A stretch of 64,000 bases of DNA from [Actinomadura] parvosata subsp. kistnae (GCF_900323885.1 NZ_OOHJ01000005.1:310001-374000); one strand, 5' to 3'; shown: positions 34,290 to 42,646, counted from the first letter of the stretch. Numbers and translations: made by a program. Notes: generated from the letters alone by a model not told the origin.

Positions 34290-35435
34290 ATGACCAGCTC
34301 ACCGACGCCCGCCCACGCGCGGATCAGCATCATCGGCGCCGGCCCCGGCGGCCTCACCTGCGCCCGCATCCTCCAGCGGCACGGCATCGAGGCGACCGTC
34401 TACGACCGCGACCCCGCCGGGGACGCCCGCGACCAGGGCGGCTCGCTCGACCTGCACGAAGAGGACGGGCAGCTCGCCCTGCGCGAGGCCGGGCTGCTGG
34501 AGCGGTTCCACGCGCTGGCCAGGTTCGAGGGGCAGGAGATGCGCAGCATGGATCCCGCTGGGCGCGTCCTGGCCCACCACGTGCCCGAAGAGGGCGAGAA
34601 GCGCAAACCCGAGATCGACCGCGGCCGGCTCCGCGATCTCCTGCTGGGCTCGCTGCCCGAGGGCACGGTCCAGTGGGGCCGCACGCTCGCCTCGGTCAGC
34701 GGAACGGCGGGCGGGCCGCGCACCTTGACGTTCACCGACGGCACGGTCACCGAGGCGGACCTCGTCATCGGCGCGGACGGCGCGTTCTCCCGCGTCCGGC
34801 CCGCCGTGTCGCCCGCGGCGCCGCACTACACCGGGGTCGGCTTCGTGGAGGCGTGGTTCGACGACCTCGACGACGCGCACCCCGAGGTCGCCGAGCTGGT
34901 CGGCCAGGGGAGCGCCCACGCCGCCGACGGGGAGCGCGGCCTGTTCGCGCAACGCAACGGCGGCGGCCACCTGCGCGTCTACATCATGCGGAAGGTCCCG
35001 CTCGACTGGATGGCGGCCGCCGGGCTGCGCCCCGACGACACCGACGGCATCCGCGCGCACCTGGCCCGCGAGTACGCGTCCTGGTCGCCGCCGCTGCTGG
35101 GGCTGATCACCGACAACGACGGTCCGTACGTCGACCGCCCGCTGTTCGCCCTGCCGGTGCCGCACACCTGGGAGCACACGCCCGGCGTGACCCTGCTGGG
35201 GGACGCCGCGCACCTCATGCCGCCGCTGGGCGTCGGCGTCAACCTCGCCATGCTCGACGCCTGCGACCTCGCACTCGCGCTGGCACGCGCGGCGACGATC
35301 GACGACGCCGTCCGCGACTACGAGAAGACGATGCTGGCGCGCTCGTCCGAGATCGCCCGGACGCTGGAGGGCGGCGCCGAGTTCCTGCTGGAGGTCCCCG
35401 ACGGCAACGGCCCGCCCGACCACGCCCACGCCTGA
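34290..35435 (+). CDS. FAD-dependent monooxygenase, TetX-like
   Basis: 381-residue class A flavoprotein monooxygenase: GxGxxG in SIIGAGPGGLTCARILQRHG, QGGSLDLHEEDGQLALREAGL, RGRLRDLLLGSLPEGTVQWGR, DG motif ADLVIGADGAFSRVR, and GDAAHLMPPLGVGVNLAMLDACDLALAL. The order and spacing match TetX-type and related hydroxylases of aromatic or polyketide substrates. ATG 34290 follows GGAAGG. Under control of the divergent TetR gene it could be a detoxification enzyme; whether it acts on tetracyclines cannot be read from sequence. Confidence 0.92.
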   Translation: MTSSPTPAHARISIIGAGPGGLTCARILQRHGIEATVYDRDPAGDARDQGGSLDLHEEDGQLALREAGLLERFHALARFEGQEMRSMDPAGRVLAHHVPEEGEKRKPEIDRGRLRDLLLGSLPEGTVQWGRTLASVSGTAGGPRTLTFTDGTVTEADLVIGADGAFSRVRPAVSPAAPHYTGVGFVEAWFDDLDDAHPEVAELVGQGSAHAADGERGLFAQRNGGGHLRVYIMRKVPLDWMAAAGLRPDDTDGIRAHLAREYASWSPPLLGLITDNDGPYVDRPLFALPVPHTWEHTPGVTLLGDAAHLMPPLGVGVNLAMLDACDLALALARAATIDDAVRDYEKTMLARSSEIARTLEGGAEFLLEVPDGNGPPDHAHA

Positions 35436-35452
35436 AAGACGTGAGCCATACG

Positions 35453-35497
35453 TCGGGGCCTGGTCACCGGCTCGTGGGTCACCGGCTCCTGGTCACC
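35453..35497. repeat. Three 15-bp tandem repeats at the MarR stop codon
   Basis: On the minus strand, starting at the stop: TGACCAGGAGCCGG, TGACCCACGAGCCGG, TGACCAGGCCCC. Each unit carries a TGA and the first is the real MarR stop. Confidence 0.82.
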
Positions 35498-35972
35498 AGT
35501 TCCGCACCTCGTGGGCCCACGCGACCAGCCCCGCCACGAACCCCTGCCGCTCCACGGGCGACAGCTCGTCCAGGACCCGTAGCAGAGGCGCGGCACGGAG
35601 AGCGACGAACCCCTCGATCATGGCCCGATGCCGAGGGGCCAGCGACACCAGCGTGCGGCGGCGGTTGGCCGGGTCCTCCCGGCGCTCGACCAGGCCCGCC
35701 CGGCTGAGATCGCCCAGCAGCTCGCTCGCGGTCGTCAGCGACATGCCCATCCGGCCCGCCAGCTCGCTCACGCTCAGCGACGTCTCCACCGTCAGCTGCG
35801 GGAGGACCGCGCCGTGCCGGGCGGTGAGCCGGTGGCCGCGGAAGATCTCGCGCAGCTCGTCGGGCATCTCGGTCTGGGCGCGGCGGAAGTAGGCCTCCAC
35901 CAGCGGCACGAAGCCGAGGGCTTCCTTGACCTCCTCCGGTCGCGGCAGTCGAGGGGGCGGGGCGTCGTCCAT
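35493..35972 (-). CDS. MarR-family regulator
   Basis: 159-residue winged-helix regulator: VETSLSVSELAGRMGMSLTTASELLGDLSRAGLVERREDPANRRRTLVSL, flanked by dimerisation helices (LVEAYFRRAQTEMP; VALRAAPLLRVLDELSPVERQGFVAGL). ATG 35972. It is divergent from the NmrA-like gene, with the palindrome TTCGGATATCCGAA in the 60-bp spacer, so it probably represses it. Confidence 0.93.
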   Translation of the reverse strand: MDDAPPPRLPRPEEVKEALGFVPLVEAYFRRAQTEMPDELREIFRGHRLTARHGAVLPQLTVETSLSVSELAGRMGMSLTTASELLGDLSRAGLVERREDPANRRRTLVSLAPRHRAMIEGFVALRAAPLLRVLDELSPVERQGFVAGLVAWAHEVRNW

Positions 35973-36007
35973 CACGGCCACAGGATACAGTCCTGATATC
36001 CCAACAG

Positions 36008-36021
36008 TTCGGATATCCGAA
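36008..36021. promoter_or_regulatory. Perfect palindrome TTCGGATATCCGAA, MarR operator candidate
   Basis: 14-bp perfect dyad 11 bp before the NmrA-like start, with a related half site (GATATCC) about 10 bp further upstream. This is the usual size and position for a MarR operator that blocks the downstream promoter. Confidence 0.6.
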
Positions 36022-36032
36022 GTGAGGTAGCC

Positions 36033-36860
36033 GTGATACTGGTGACAGGGGCGACGGGCAATGTCGGCCGTCATCTGGTCGACCTGCTGCTCCAGGCGGG
36101 CGAGCGGGTCCGCGCGATCAGCAGGAACCCCGAGCGGGCCGGCCTGCCCGACGGCGTGGAGGTGGTCAGAGCCGACCTGTCCAGCCCGGACGACCTGCGG
36201 GCCGCGCTGCGCGGGGCCCGGCGGGCATACCTGTTCCCGGCCGCCGGCCAGGTGCGGGGCTTCCTGGACGAGGCCAAGCGCGCCGGCGTCGAGCACGTGG
36301 TGCTGCTGTCCGCGCTGGCGGTGAACATGAAGCAGTCGGGGGTGATCGGCAGCCTCCACGCCGAGTACGAGCAGGCCGTGACCGAATCCGGGCTGCCGTG
36401 GACGTTCCTGCGGCCGGGCGCGTTCATGGCCAACGACCTGCGGTGGGCGCCCGGCGTCAAGAACGGCGGCGTCGTGCAGGCCCCCTTCGCCGAGGCCGCC
36501 ACCGCCCCCATCGACGAACGCGACATCGCCGCCGTCGCCGCGCGGACCCTGCTGGAGGACGGGCACGCGGGCAAGGCGTACGAACTGACCGGCCCCGCCT
36601 CGCTGACCACGACGGAGCGGGTCCGCATCCTCGGCGAGGTGCTGGGGCGCGAGCTGCGCCTGGAGGAGCTGTCGCCCGAGGAGGCCCGGGCCCAGATGAT
36701 CCCGCAGACGCCGGCGCCGGTGGTGGAGTCGATGCTGACGCTGTTCGCCTCGTTCGTCGGCCAGGTGGCGGAGGTGTCCCCGGCGGTGCGGCAGTTGACG
36801 GGCCGCGACCCGTACCCCTACGCCGACTGGGCGGCCCGCAACGCTGCGGCGTTCCGCTGA
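36033..36860 (+). CDS. NmrA-like NAD(P)-binding protein
   Basis: 275-residue atypical SDR: ILVTGATGNVGRHLVDLLLQAGERVRAISRNPER (GxxGxxG and NADP-selective Arg), HVVLLSALAVN, LHAEYEQAVTESGLPWTFLRPGAFMAND, ERDIAAVAARTLLEDGHAGKAYELTGP. Relatives are quinone reductases or redox sensors. GTG 36033 follows GAGGTAG. It is controlled presumably by the divergent MarR protein. A GACGCC hexamer array starts at its stop codon. Confidence 0.93.
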   Translation: MILVTGATGNVGRHLVDLLLQAGERVRAISRNPERAGLPDGVEVVRADLSSPDDLRAALRGARRAYLFPAAGQVRGFLDEAKRAGVEHVVLLSALAVNMKQSGVIGSLHAEYEQAVTESGLPWTFLRPGAFMANDLRWAPGVKNGGVVQAPFAEAATAPIDERDIAAVAARTLLEDGHAGKAYELTGPASLTTTERVRILGEVLGRELRLEELSPEEARAQMIPQTPAPVVESMLTLFASFVGQVAEVSPAVRQLTGRDPYPYADWAARNAAAFR

Positions 36861-36931
36861 CGCCGACGCCGACGCCGACGCGGATGCCGACGCTGTCGCG
36901 GACGCCGACGCGGACGCCGACGCTGACGCGC
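36858..36931. repeat. Degenerate GACGCC hexamer array starting at a stop codon
   Basis: About a dozen 6-bp units (GACGCC, GACGCG, GATGCC, GACGCT) beginning on the TGA of the NmrA-like gene. It ends about 100 bp before the TetR start. All frames are open across it, but no gene is supported. Confidence 0.88.
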
Positions 36932-37017
36932 AGGAACACCCGCCGCCTCGCGCTCCATGCAGGGCTGCTTGCGTGGCGCCACCCTTGCAGCAAAGCGGAT
37001 AGGCCGTTCCACTTCGG

Positions 37018-37023
37018 TAGGAT
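37018..37023 (+). promoter_or_regulatory. -10 element of a leaderless promoter
   Basis: TAGGAT at 37018-37023 places the transcript start 7 bp on, exactly at the A of ATG 37030. No ribosome site precedes that ATG. A matching -35 is not obvious. Confidence 0.45.
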
Positions 37024-37029
37024 GGGGGC

Positions 37030-37710
37030 ATGAGCACGACGGCCGAGCCCGACCCGTCCGACGGCGCGCAGCCCCGAGGGGAGCTGCGCGCCGACGCCGA
37101 GCGGAACCGTGAGCGCATTCTGGCCGCCGCCCGCCGCCTGTACGCCGACCAGGGGCTCGACGTCTCCATGGCGTGCGTGGCCCGGGAGGCGGGCGTCGGC
37201 AAGGCCACCCTGTCGCGCCGCTTCGCCACCCGCGAAGAGCTCATCAACGCCGTCTTCACCGACCGCATGGACGCCTACGCCGCCACCACCGCCGAAGCGC
37301 TCGCCGACCCCGACCCGTGGCGCGGGTTCGTCGGGTTCATCCGGTCCGTGTGCGCGATGCAGGCCGCCGACCGGGGTTTCGCGGCCGTGCTGGCCATGAC
37401 GTTCCCGGCCGCCAAGGCGCTGGAGGCGCGCCGCGCCGAGGCGTACCACGGCTTCCTGGAGCTCATCTCCCGCGCCAAGGCCACCGGCAACCTGCGCGCC
37501 GACTTCACCGCCGAGGACCTCATCGTCCTGCTGATGGCCAACGCCGGCGTCGTCGCCGCCACCGCCGACAGCGCCCCCGGCGCCTGGCGCCGCCTGGTGG
37601 GGCAGATGCTGCGGGCGTACGCGGCCCCCGGCGCCGACCTGCCTCCCATGGAGCCGTCGCCGGAGCCCACGGCCCTGTACCGCGCCATGGTCCGGCTCGG
37701 CCGCACCTAA
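37030..37710 (+). CDS. TetR/AcrR-family regulator
   Basis: 226-residue regulator: DAERNRERILAAARRLYADQGLDVSMACVAREAGVGKATLSRRFATREELI is the DNA-binding domain; the C-terminal part (FRADFTAEDLIVLLMANAGVVAATA-like region) belongs to a ligand domain common in actinobacteria. The likely mRNA is leaderless. No target gene is adjacent: the NmrA-like gene lies upstream in the same direction and a repeat-filled 580-bp spacer follows. Confidence 0.92.
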   Translation: MSTTAEPDPSDGAQPRGELRADAERNRERILAAARRLYADQGLDVSMACVAREAGVGKATLSRRFATREELINAVFTDRMDAYAATTAEALADPDPWRGFVGFIRSVCAMQAADRGFAAVLAMTFPAAKALEARRAEAYHGFLELISRAKATGNLRADFTAEDLIVLLMANAGVVAATADSAPGAWRRLVGQMLRAYAAPGADLPPMEPSPEPTALYRAMVRLGRT

Positions 37711-38290
37711 GCACCGGACCGGCGCATCTCGATGGTGGCCGGTGTGCGAGCCGCCCGACCTGCCACCTCATCCAGGGCGAATCCACCTGAACGGGCACCG
37801 CCCCGCACGACGGCCCACCGCCCGTGCACGGCGGCCCATCGGCCCCGCGCAACTGCTCACCGCCCCCGCATGGCTGCTCACCGCCCCTGCATGGCTGCTC
37901 ACCGCCCCTGCATGGCTGCTCGCCGACCCTGCGCGGCGGCTTACCGGCCCGGCACAGCGGTTCACCGGTGCGGCGGCCCTGCGACCGGCCGGAGGAGCCG
38001 TCCCGCACGGCGGGGGAGTCGTCCCGCACGGTCCGGCTCACCGCCCCGCACGCCTCCCCCCGTTGCCCAGCGCGGAGATCCGGCGACCGGCGGGGGAGCC
38101 GTAGACCCCCGGGTGGCCCCCGTCCGGCGGAGGGTTGTGCGGGCTGATACTGTGTCGGTCTCGTCGGAGGACCGTTCTTGGGAGGTGAGACCCATTACCG
38201 CTGCGTCAGTCTGGGTGCTCCCTCCTCTTCAAGCGGCCCACAGGGATTAGGTGACCGCGGGAGCGCCCATCGGCATCCCGGAAGGCTCCT
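37711..38290. other. 580-bp spacer with 21-bp repeat array and an unexplained leader
   Basis: The first part holds the eight-unit repeat at 37812-37979. The last ~180 bp (38107-38290) have lower GC and a different texture, with GTTCTTGGGAGGTGAGACC near 38172-38190, and look like a 5' leader for the methyltransferase gene; no known riboswitch is recognised. Open frames crossing the repeat exist in all frames because the unit is a multiple of three, and none is convincing. Confidence 0.5.
37812..37979. repeat. Eight 21-bp tandem repeats
   Basis: Exactly 168 bp made of eight 21-bp units. The central ones are nearly identical (TGCTCACCGCCCCTGCATGGC at 37875 and 37896, one change at 37854), and outer ones diverge (37812, 37833, 37917, 37938, 37959). 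No spacers of conserved length separate them, so it is a minisatellite, not a CRISPR array. Confidence 0.9.
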
Positions 38291-39094
38291 ATGTCGGTTT
38301 TCTCGTCATCTATCCGTACTGCTGCCATCGTTGCCCGCCTTCGCGCCGCCGGCTGTGTCTTCGCCGAGGACGAGGCCGAGTTGCTCCTGTCCACCGCCTC
38401 CACCCCCGCCGACCTCGACGCCATGGTGGCGCGCAGGGTCGCGGGGGAGCCCCTTGAGCACGTGCTGGGGTGGGCGGAGTTCTGCGGGCTGCGGGTGTAC
38501 GTCGAGCCGGGCGTGTTCGTGCCGCGGCCGCGCACCGCGTTCCTCATCGAGGCGGCCGTGGCCCTGGCCCGTGAGGTAGAGGGCACGCCGGTCGTCCTGG
38601 ACATGTGCTGCGGCACGGGCGCGATGGGCGCGGCGGTGGCGGCGGGCCTGCCGCGGGCCGAGTTGCACGCCGCCGACCTCGATCCCGCCGCCGTGCGGTG
38701 CGCGCGGCGGAACCTGACGGGCTCGGCGACGGTGTACGAGGGCGACCTGTACGACCCGCTGCCCGCCACCCTGCGCGGGCGGGTGGACCTGCTCATCGCC
38801 AGCCCCCCGTACGTGCCGTCGGAGTCCGTGGGCCTGCTGCCGCCCGAGGCCCGGCTGCACGAGCCGCTGCTCGCGCTCGACGGCGGCGCCGACGGGCTCG
38901 ACGTGGTGCGCCGGGTGATCGCCGGCGCGCCCGCCTGGCTCGCGCCCGGCGGCCGGCTGCTGGTGGAGACCAGCGAGCGCCAGGCGGAGGCGACCGCCGA
39001 GTCCGTACGGGCCGCCGGGCTCGCCGCCCAGGTGGCCACCTCCGACGACCTGGACGCCACGGCCGTCATCGGCACCCGGCGCCGGGAGGTCTGA
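38291..39094 (+). CDS. PrmC/HemK-related protein-glutamine methyltransferase
   Basis: 267-residue SAM methyltransferase of the PrmC-related group: N-terminal helical domain, GEPLEHVLGWAEFCGLRV, EPGVFVPRPRTAFLIEAA, SAM loop VVLDMCCGTGAMGAAV, and the catalytic loop as ASPPYVPSE, where genuine PrmC has NPPY. Because of Ser in place of Asn, methylation of release factors is doubtful; related proteins are annotated as putative N5-glutamine methyltransferases. ATG 38291 starts after CGGAAGG. It stands alone after a long spacer. Confidence 0.88.
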   Translation: MSVFSSSIRTAAIVARLRAAGCVFAEDEAELLLSTASTPADLDAMVARRVAGEPLEHVLGWAEFCGLRVYVEPGVFVPRPRTAFLIEAAVALAREVEGTPVVLDMCCGTGAMGAAVAAGLPRAELHAADLDPAAVRCARRNLTGSATVYEGDLYDPLPATLRGRVDLLIASPPYVPSESVGLLPPEARLHEPLLALDGGADGLDVVRRVIAGAPAWLAPGGRLLVETSERQAEATAESVRAAGLAAQVATSDDLDATAVIGTRRREV

Positions 39095-39112
39095 CGGCCC
39101 AGCACCATCCAA

Positions 39113-39210
39113 GGCGGTCGGCCTGGCCGCGGTTGAGGTGATCGGCTCGGACACCAGGCAAGGTCCAACGCTGTCGGGGTGGTCGGCTTAGCGGTGTTAA
39201 GGTGATCGGC
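39113..39210. repeat. Imperfect direct repeat upstream of TetR gene
   Basis: Two 33-35 bp copies (39113-39146 and 39176-39210) share GGTCGGC, then GCGGT(G)TTAAGGTGATCGGC-like sequence (copy 1 has GGTTGAGG). The second copy ends one base before ATG 39212. They could be regulator-binding direct repeats or another gene-end duplication. Confidence 0.6.
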
Positions 39211-39211
39211 G

Positions 39212-39832
39212 ATGGCACAGAAGGGACTGGCGCGGGACACCGTCGTCCGTGCGGCTCTCGAGCTGCTCGACGAGACCGGCCTGGAGGGCCTGTCGGTCCG
39301 TCGCCTCGCCGCCCGCCTCGGGGTCCAGAACCCGGCGCTCTACTGGCACTTCCGCAACAAGCAGGAGCTGCTCGACGAGATGGCCCGCGAGCTGCTCGCC
39401 CACGACATGGGCGGGCCGGCCGAGGGGGAGGGCTGGCGGGCGTGGCTGACGCGGCGCGCGCACCGCTACCGGCGCACGCTGCTCGCGCACCGCGACGGCG
39501 CGCGCCTGGTCGCGGTGGGCAACCCGGGGCCGGAGGTGGCGAGGAGCTTCGAGGCGGAGCTGCGGGCGCTGACCGGGCTCGGCTTCACGCCCGCGCGGGG
39601 CCTGCACGCGATCACGGCGATCAGCCACTACACGCTCGGTTTCGTGCTGAACGAGCAGGCCGCGCTCGACCGGCAAGCGAGCGGCGGCGGCTTCGACCTG
39701 GCCGCCTTCGCCGCCGAGCATCCGCTGACGGTGGAAGGGGTCCGGACGGGCGGCGCGCCCACGAGCGACGAGGCGTTCGCGCACGGCCTGCGGCTCATCC
39801 TCGACGGCATCGCCGCCTCGGCACCGGCGTGA
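39212..39832 (+). CDS. TetR-family regulator with TetR_C (tetracycline-repressor-like) domain
   Basis: 206 residues: ARDTVVRAALELLDETGLEGLSVRRLAARLGVQNPALYWHFRNKQELLDEMA is a DNA-binding domain of the true TetR subgroup; the C-terminal domain (AITAISHYTLGFVLNEQAALD) also fits it. It is not next to an efflux gene; the nearest TetX-like enzyme is 4 kb away. Its target is unknown, and the downstream gene is a secreted phytase-like esterase. Confidence 0.92.
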   Translation: MAQKGLARDTVVRAALELLDETGLEGLSVRRLAARLGVQNPALYWHFRNKQELLDEMARELLAHDMGGPAEGEGWRAWLTRRAHRYRRTLLAHRDGARLVAVGNPGPEVARSFEAELRALTGLGFTPARGLHAITAISHYTLGFVLNEQAALDRQASGGGFDLAAFAAEHPLTVEGVRTGGAPTSDEAFAHGLRLILDGIAASAPA

Positions 39833-39927
39833 AGGGTGCCCGGCCTCGTGCAGTGATTTCGCACCTTTTGCAGTGCGGCATGCGATTGTTTTGTTCGTGG
39901 ACTTCTCCGTTGAGAACCGCTTTCATT

Positions 39928-39954
39928 TCCTCCGTCGAATTCCGGGACGGAGGA
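39928..39954 (+). promoter_or_regulatory. Hairpin that would hide the ribosome site of the TTG-start gene
   Basis: Arms TCCTCCGTC (39928-39936) and GACGGAGGA (39946-39954) pair perfectly over 9 bp around a 9-base loop. The right arm is the Shine-Dalgarno sequence for the TTG start at 39959. When folded, the ribosome site is blocked, so translation may depend on unfolding or on a helper. Confidence 0.55.
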
Positions 39955-39958
39955 ACAA

Positions 39959-41116
39959 TTGTCGCGTACACGGAGAAGTGCACGAAGAATTACCGAAATG
40001 ACCCTCGCGTTCGCGGTGGTGGCGGGCACGGCCCCGCCCGCCGCGGCGGCGGCCCCGCCCGAGCCCGTACGGATCACCCGCTTCCTGGGTGAGCAGCGGA
40101 TCCCGTACAAGGAGACGTTCGCGGGCACGACCGTGGGCGGCCTGTCCGGGTTCGACCGTGACCCGCGCACCGGCGTGTGGTATTTCGTCTCCGACGACCG
40201 CTGGCGCTACGGCCCCGCCCGCTTCTATACGGGCCGGCTGGCCTTCGACCGGGTGACGGGCGGCTTCACCGGCGTGCGGCTGACCGGCGTCACCACGCTG
40301 ACCAGGCCCGACGGCACGCCGTACCCGGGCTATGGCAAGCCCGGCTCGGCCGACCCCGAGTCGATCAGGGTCGACCGGTGGAGCGGGCGGCTGCTGTGGG
40401 GCGACGAAGGAGACCGGCCCGACCGGTCGAATCCGGATATTCCCGTTTCGCATTCGACGGTGCGCGAGACGAATCTCGGCGGGCGCGAGACCGGCGCGCT
40501 GCCGCTCCCGTCGAATTTGCGGTTCACGACCACGGAAAGCGGGCCCCGGCGCAATTTCGGGTTCGAGGGCGTGGCCGTCACCGAGCGCAGTGTCACCGCC
40601 ATCACCGAGGGGCCGCGCTTCGAGGACGGGCCGGTGCCGACGGCCGACGACGGTTCGGTGACCCGGCTGACCGTGTGGGACCGCCGCGGCCGGGTGCGCG
40701 CCCAGTACGCCTACCCGCTCGACGCGCTCGCGGCCCCGCCGAGCCCGCCGACGGGCCTGACCGACAGCGGCGTGTCGGAGCTGCTGGCCATCGACGACCA
40801 CCGCTACCTGGCGTTGGAACGTTCCTGGATCCAGGGGGTCGGCTACCGGGTCAAGCTGTACGAGATCGACGTGCGCGACGCCTCCGACGTGCGCAACCGC
40901 GACTCCCTGACGCGGTACCGGACGTACCGGCCGGTCTCCAAGCGGCTCGTGCGCGACCTCGGCGCGTTCCGGCCGCCGGTGCAGAACCTGGAGGGCATGT
41001 CGTGGGGGCCGAGGCTGGCCAGCGGCGAGTGCACGCTGGTGATCGGCTCCGACGACAACTTCTCCGAGGACGAGGTCACCCAGCTCATGGCCTTCGGCGT
41101 CACCGGCTGTCGCTGA
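39959..41116 (+). CDS. Secreted esterase-like/phytase-like protein
   Basis: 385 residues with an N-terminal signal peptide (twin arginine-like start, hydrophobic core to about 30, AAAAAP cleavage) and a phytase-like esterase domain (Phytase-like family): GGLSGFDRDPRTGVWYFVSDD, SADPESIRVDRWSGRLLWGDEGD, NFGFEGVAVTERSVTAITEGP, NLEGMSWGP and GDDNFS near the end. TTG 39959 is the start because GGAGGA stands 5 bp upstream and it opens the signal peptide. The function is probably hydrolysis of phosphate or other esters outside the cell. Confidence 0.9.
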   Translation: MSRTRRSARRITEMTLAFAVVAGTAPPAAAAAPPEPVRITRFLGEQRIPYKETFAGTTVGGLSGFDRDPRTGVWYFVSDDRWRYGPARFYTGRLAFDRVTGGFTGVRLTGVTTLTRPDGTPYPGYGKPGSADPESIRVDRWSGRLLWGDEGDRPDRSNPDIPVSHSTVRETNLGGRETGALPLPSNLRFTTTESGPRRNFGFEGVAVTERSVTAITEGPRFEDGPVPTADDGSVTRLTVWDRRGRVRAQYAYPLDALAAPPSPPTGLTDSGVSELLAIDDHRYLALERSWIQGVGYRVKLYEIDVRDASDVRNRDSLTRYRTYRPVSKRLVRDLGAFRPPVQNLEGMSWGPRLASGECTLVIGSDDNFSEDEVTQLMAFGVTGCR

Positions 41117-41129
41117 CCCCGTCCGGCCG

Positions 41130-41786
41130 TCACATGCCGTGGATGCGGCGGCCCGTGATCTGCTGGGGGACGATGCGGATGTAGAGCTGCCGCTCGCCCC
41201 CGGCCCACGGCGTGACGCCCGAGCCGGTCACGCCGGCCAGCTCCTCCGGCGGCACGTGATGGGCGGGCCCCTGCACCAGCACGCTCCACCCCTCCCGGTT
41301 GGTCTCGTCGATGTTGTCGATCTGGAAGGCGATCTTGATGTCGACGCCTTCCAGCCCGGTACGCAGGTCCTTGTCCATCGCCCCGCCCGCGGCCGTGCGG
41401 AAGACGATCGCGCCCTCGTGCACCTTGTAGTTGACCGGCAGCACCGTGGGCCCGTGCGAGCCGTTGAACGCCACCCGCCCGATCCCGCCCGGCGCGATCA
41501 GCCGCCGGCACTCCGCCTCGTCCAGCGTCTCCAGAGTCGGGTGCGCCATCGCGGGGCCGCGCCCGCGCGGCCGGTCCTGGCCGCCGCCCAGCAGGTCCTC
41601 CACCGTCGTCCGCAACGCGTCGGCCAGCCGGTAGAGCGCGCCCGTGTCGGGCGTGTCGGCGTTCTCCTCCAGGTACTTCAGGTAGCCCGGCGACATGTCC
41701 GCGTGCTCGGCGACCTGCTCGCGGGTCAGCCCCAGCCGCTCGCGGTGATGGATGATGCGCCGGCCGAGATCCCCGGTGCCTGCCAT
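41130..41786 (-). CDS. XRE helix-turn-helix / pyridoxamine 5'-phosphate oxidase-like fusion
   Basis: 218 residues: an N-terminal XRE domain (about 5-65; LGLTREQVAEHADMSPGYLKYLEE) joined to a PPOX split-barrel flavin domain (about 85-215; ECRRLIAPGGIGRVAFNGSHGPTVLPVNYKVHEGAIVFRTAAGG). Such fusions occur in actinobacterial redox/hypoxia regulons. ATG 41786 follows AGAGGAAG. It lies 53 bp after the HAD gene on the same strand, so one transcript is likely, under the DosR-like box at 42647. Confidence 0.92.
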   Translation of the reverse strand: MAGTGDLGRRIIHHRERLGLTREQVAEHADMSPGYLKYLEENADTPDTGALYRLADALRTTVEDLLGGGQDRPRGRGPAMAHPTLETLDEAECRRLIAPGGIGRVAFNGSHGPTVLPVNYKVHEGAIVFRTAAGGAMDKDLRTGLEGVDIKIAFQIDNIDETNREGWSVLVQGPAHHVPPEELAGVTGSGVTPWAGGERQLYIRIVPQQITGRRIHGM

Positions 41787-41839
41787 GATGACTTCCTCTC
41801 TGCCATGGGTACGGGGCTCGCCCTCCGGCCCGGGCGGGC

Positions 41840-42589
41840 TCATCGCCGGCCCACCGGCACGCGGCCCGTCACGTCGGCCTCCGCCAGGTCGGAGACGACC
41901 GCGCCGGCGCCGGCCGCCAGCATCGCGGCGGCCTGCGCGCCGCTCCTGTCCACGGCCACCACCTGCCCGAACCCGCCCCGCCGGCCCGCCTCCACGCCGG
42001 GCAGCGCGTCCTCCACGATCGCCACCTCCCGCGGCGGCAGCTCCAGCCGCCGCGCCGCCTCCAGGAACAGCGCGGGATCCGGCTTGCCCGGCAACCCCAG
42101 CCGGGCCGCGTCGTCGCCGTCCACGAGCACGTCGAACAGGTGCAGCAGCCCCGCCGACGACACCACCGCCCGGCAGTGCCGGCTCGCCGACACCACTCCC
42201 GTACGGCAGCCGCGCCGCCGCAGCTCGTGCAGCAGCGCGACCGTGGAGGGGAAGGCGGCCACGCCGTGCCGCCGGATCTGCTCCACGAACAACGCGTCCT
42301 TCGCCAGCCCGAGCCCGTGCACCGTCGGCGCGCCCGGCCCGTCGTCCGGGCCGCCCTCGGGCAGCGTGATGCCGCGCGAGGCCAGGAACGTGCGCACGCC
42401 GTCGAGGCGTGGCCGGCCGTCCACGTGGGCGAGATAGTCGGCGCGGATGTCGAAGGGCGCCGAGCGCCCGCGCAGGAACGCGTCGAAGACGTGCTTCCAC
42501 GCCGCGGCGTGCACCCGGGCCGTGTCGGTGACCACGCCGTCGGTGTCGAAGACGACGGCGCGCGAACCGGTCAGATCGAAGGTGGCCAT
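41840..42589 (-). CDS. HAD-family phosphatase/mutase (beta-phosphoglucomutase-like)
   Basis: 249-residue intact HAD enzyme: motif I VVFDTDGVVTDTA (nucleophile Asp and acid/base Asp), motif II VVSASR, motif III GKPDP, motif IV IVEDALPG. A helical cap lies between motif I and II. It is a close paralogue of the inactive protein at 16903, and both have the same DosR-like box 58 bp before the start codon. Beta-phosphoglucomutase or sugar-phosphatase activity is plausible for trehalose or glycogen turnover. Confidence 0.92.
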   Translation of the reverse strand: MATFDLTGSRAVVFDTDGVVTDTARVHAAAWKHVFDAFLRGRSAPFDIRADYLAHVDGRPRLDGVRTFLASRGITLPEGGPDDGPGAPTVHGLGLAKDALFVEQIRRHGVAAFPSTVALLHELRRRGCRTGVVSASRHCRAVVSSAGLLHLFDVLVDGDDAARLGLPGKPDPALFLEAARRLELPPREVAIVEDALPGVEAGRRGGFGQVVAVDRSGAQAAAMLAAGAGAVVSDLAEADVTGRVPVGRR

Positions 42590-42646
42590 GCAGGGACGCT
42601 ACCCGCGTACGTGCCGGCCAGCCATGGTCCTCGGACCTCAGGGCAC

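Noticed and set aside
37812..37979. CRISPR-like periodicity
   Set aside because: Repeats are adjacent without spacers, diverge gradually and no cas gene is present.
37742..38104. 120-codon frame with AWLLTAP heptads over the 21-bp repeat
   Set aside because: The unit is a multiple of three so all frames are open; no ribosome site or homology supports translation.
34290..39832. Tetracycline resistance locus made of the TetX-like and TetR-like genes
   Set aside because: They are 4 kb apart with unrelated genes between; the monooxygenase has its own divergent TetR gene and substrate specificity cannot be inferred.
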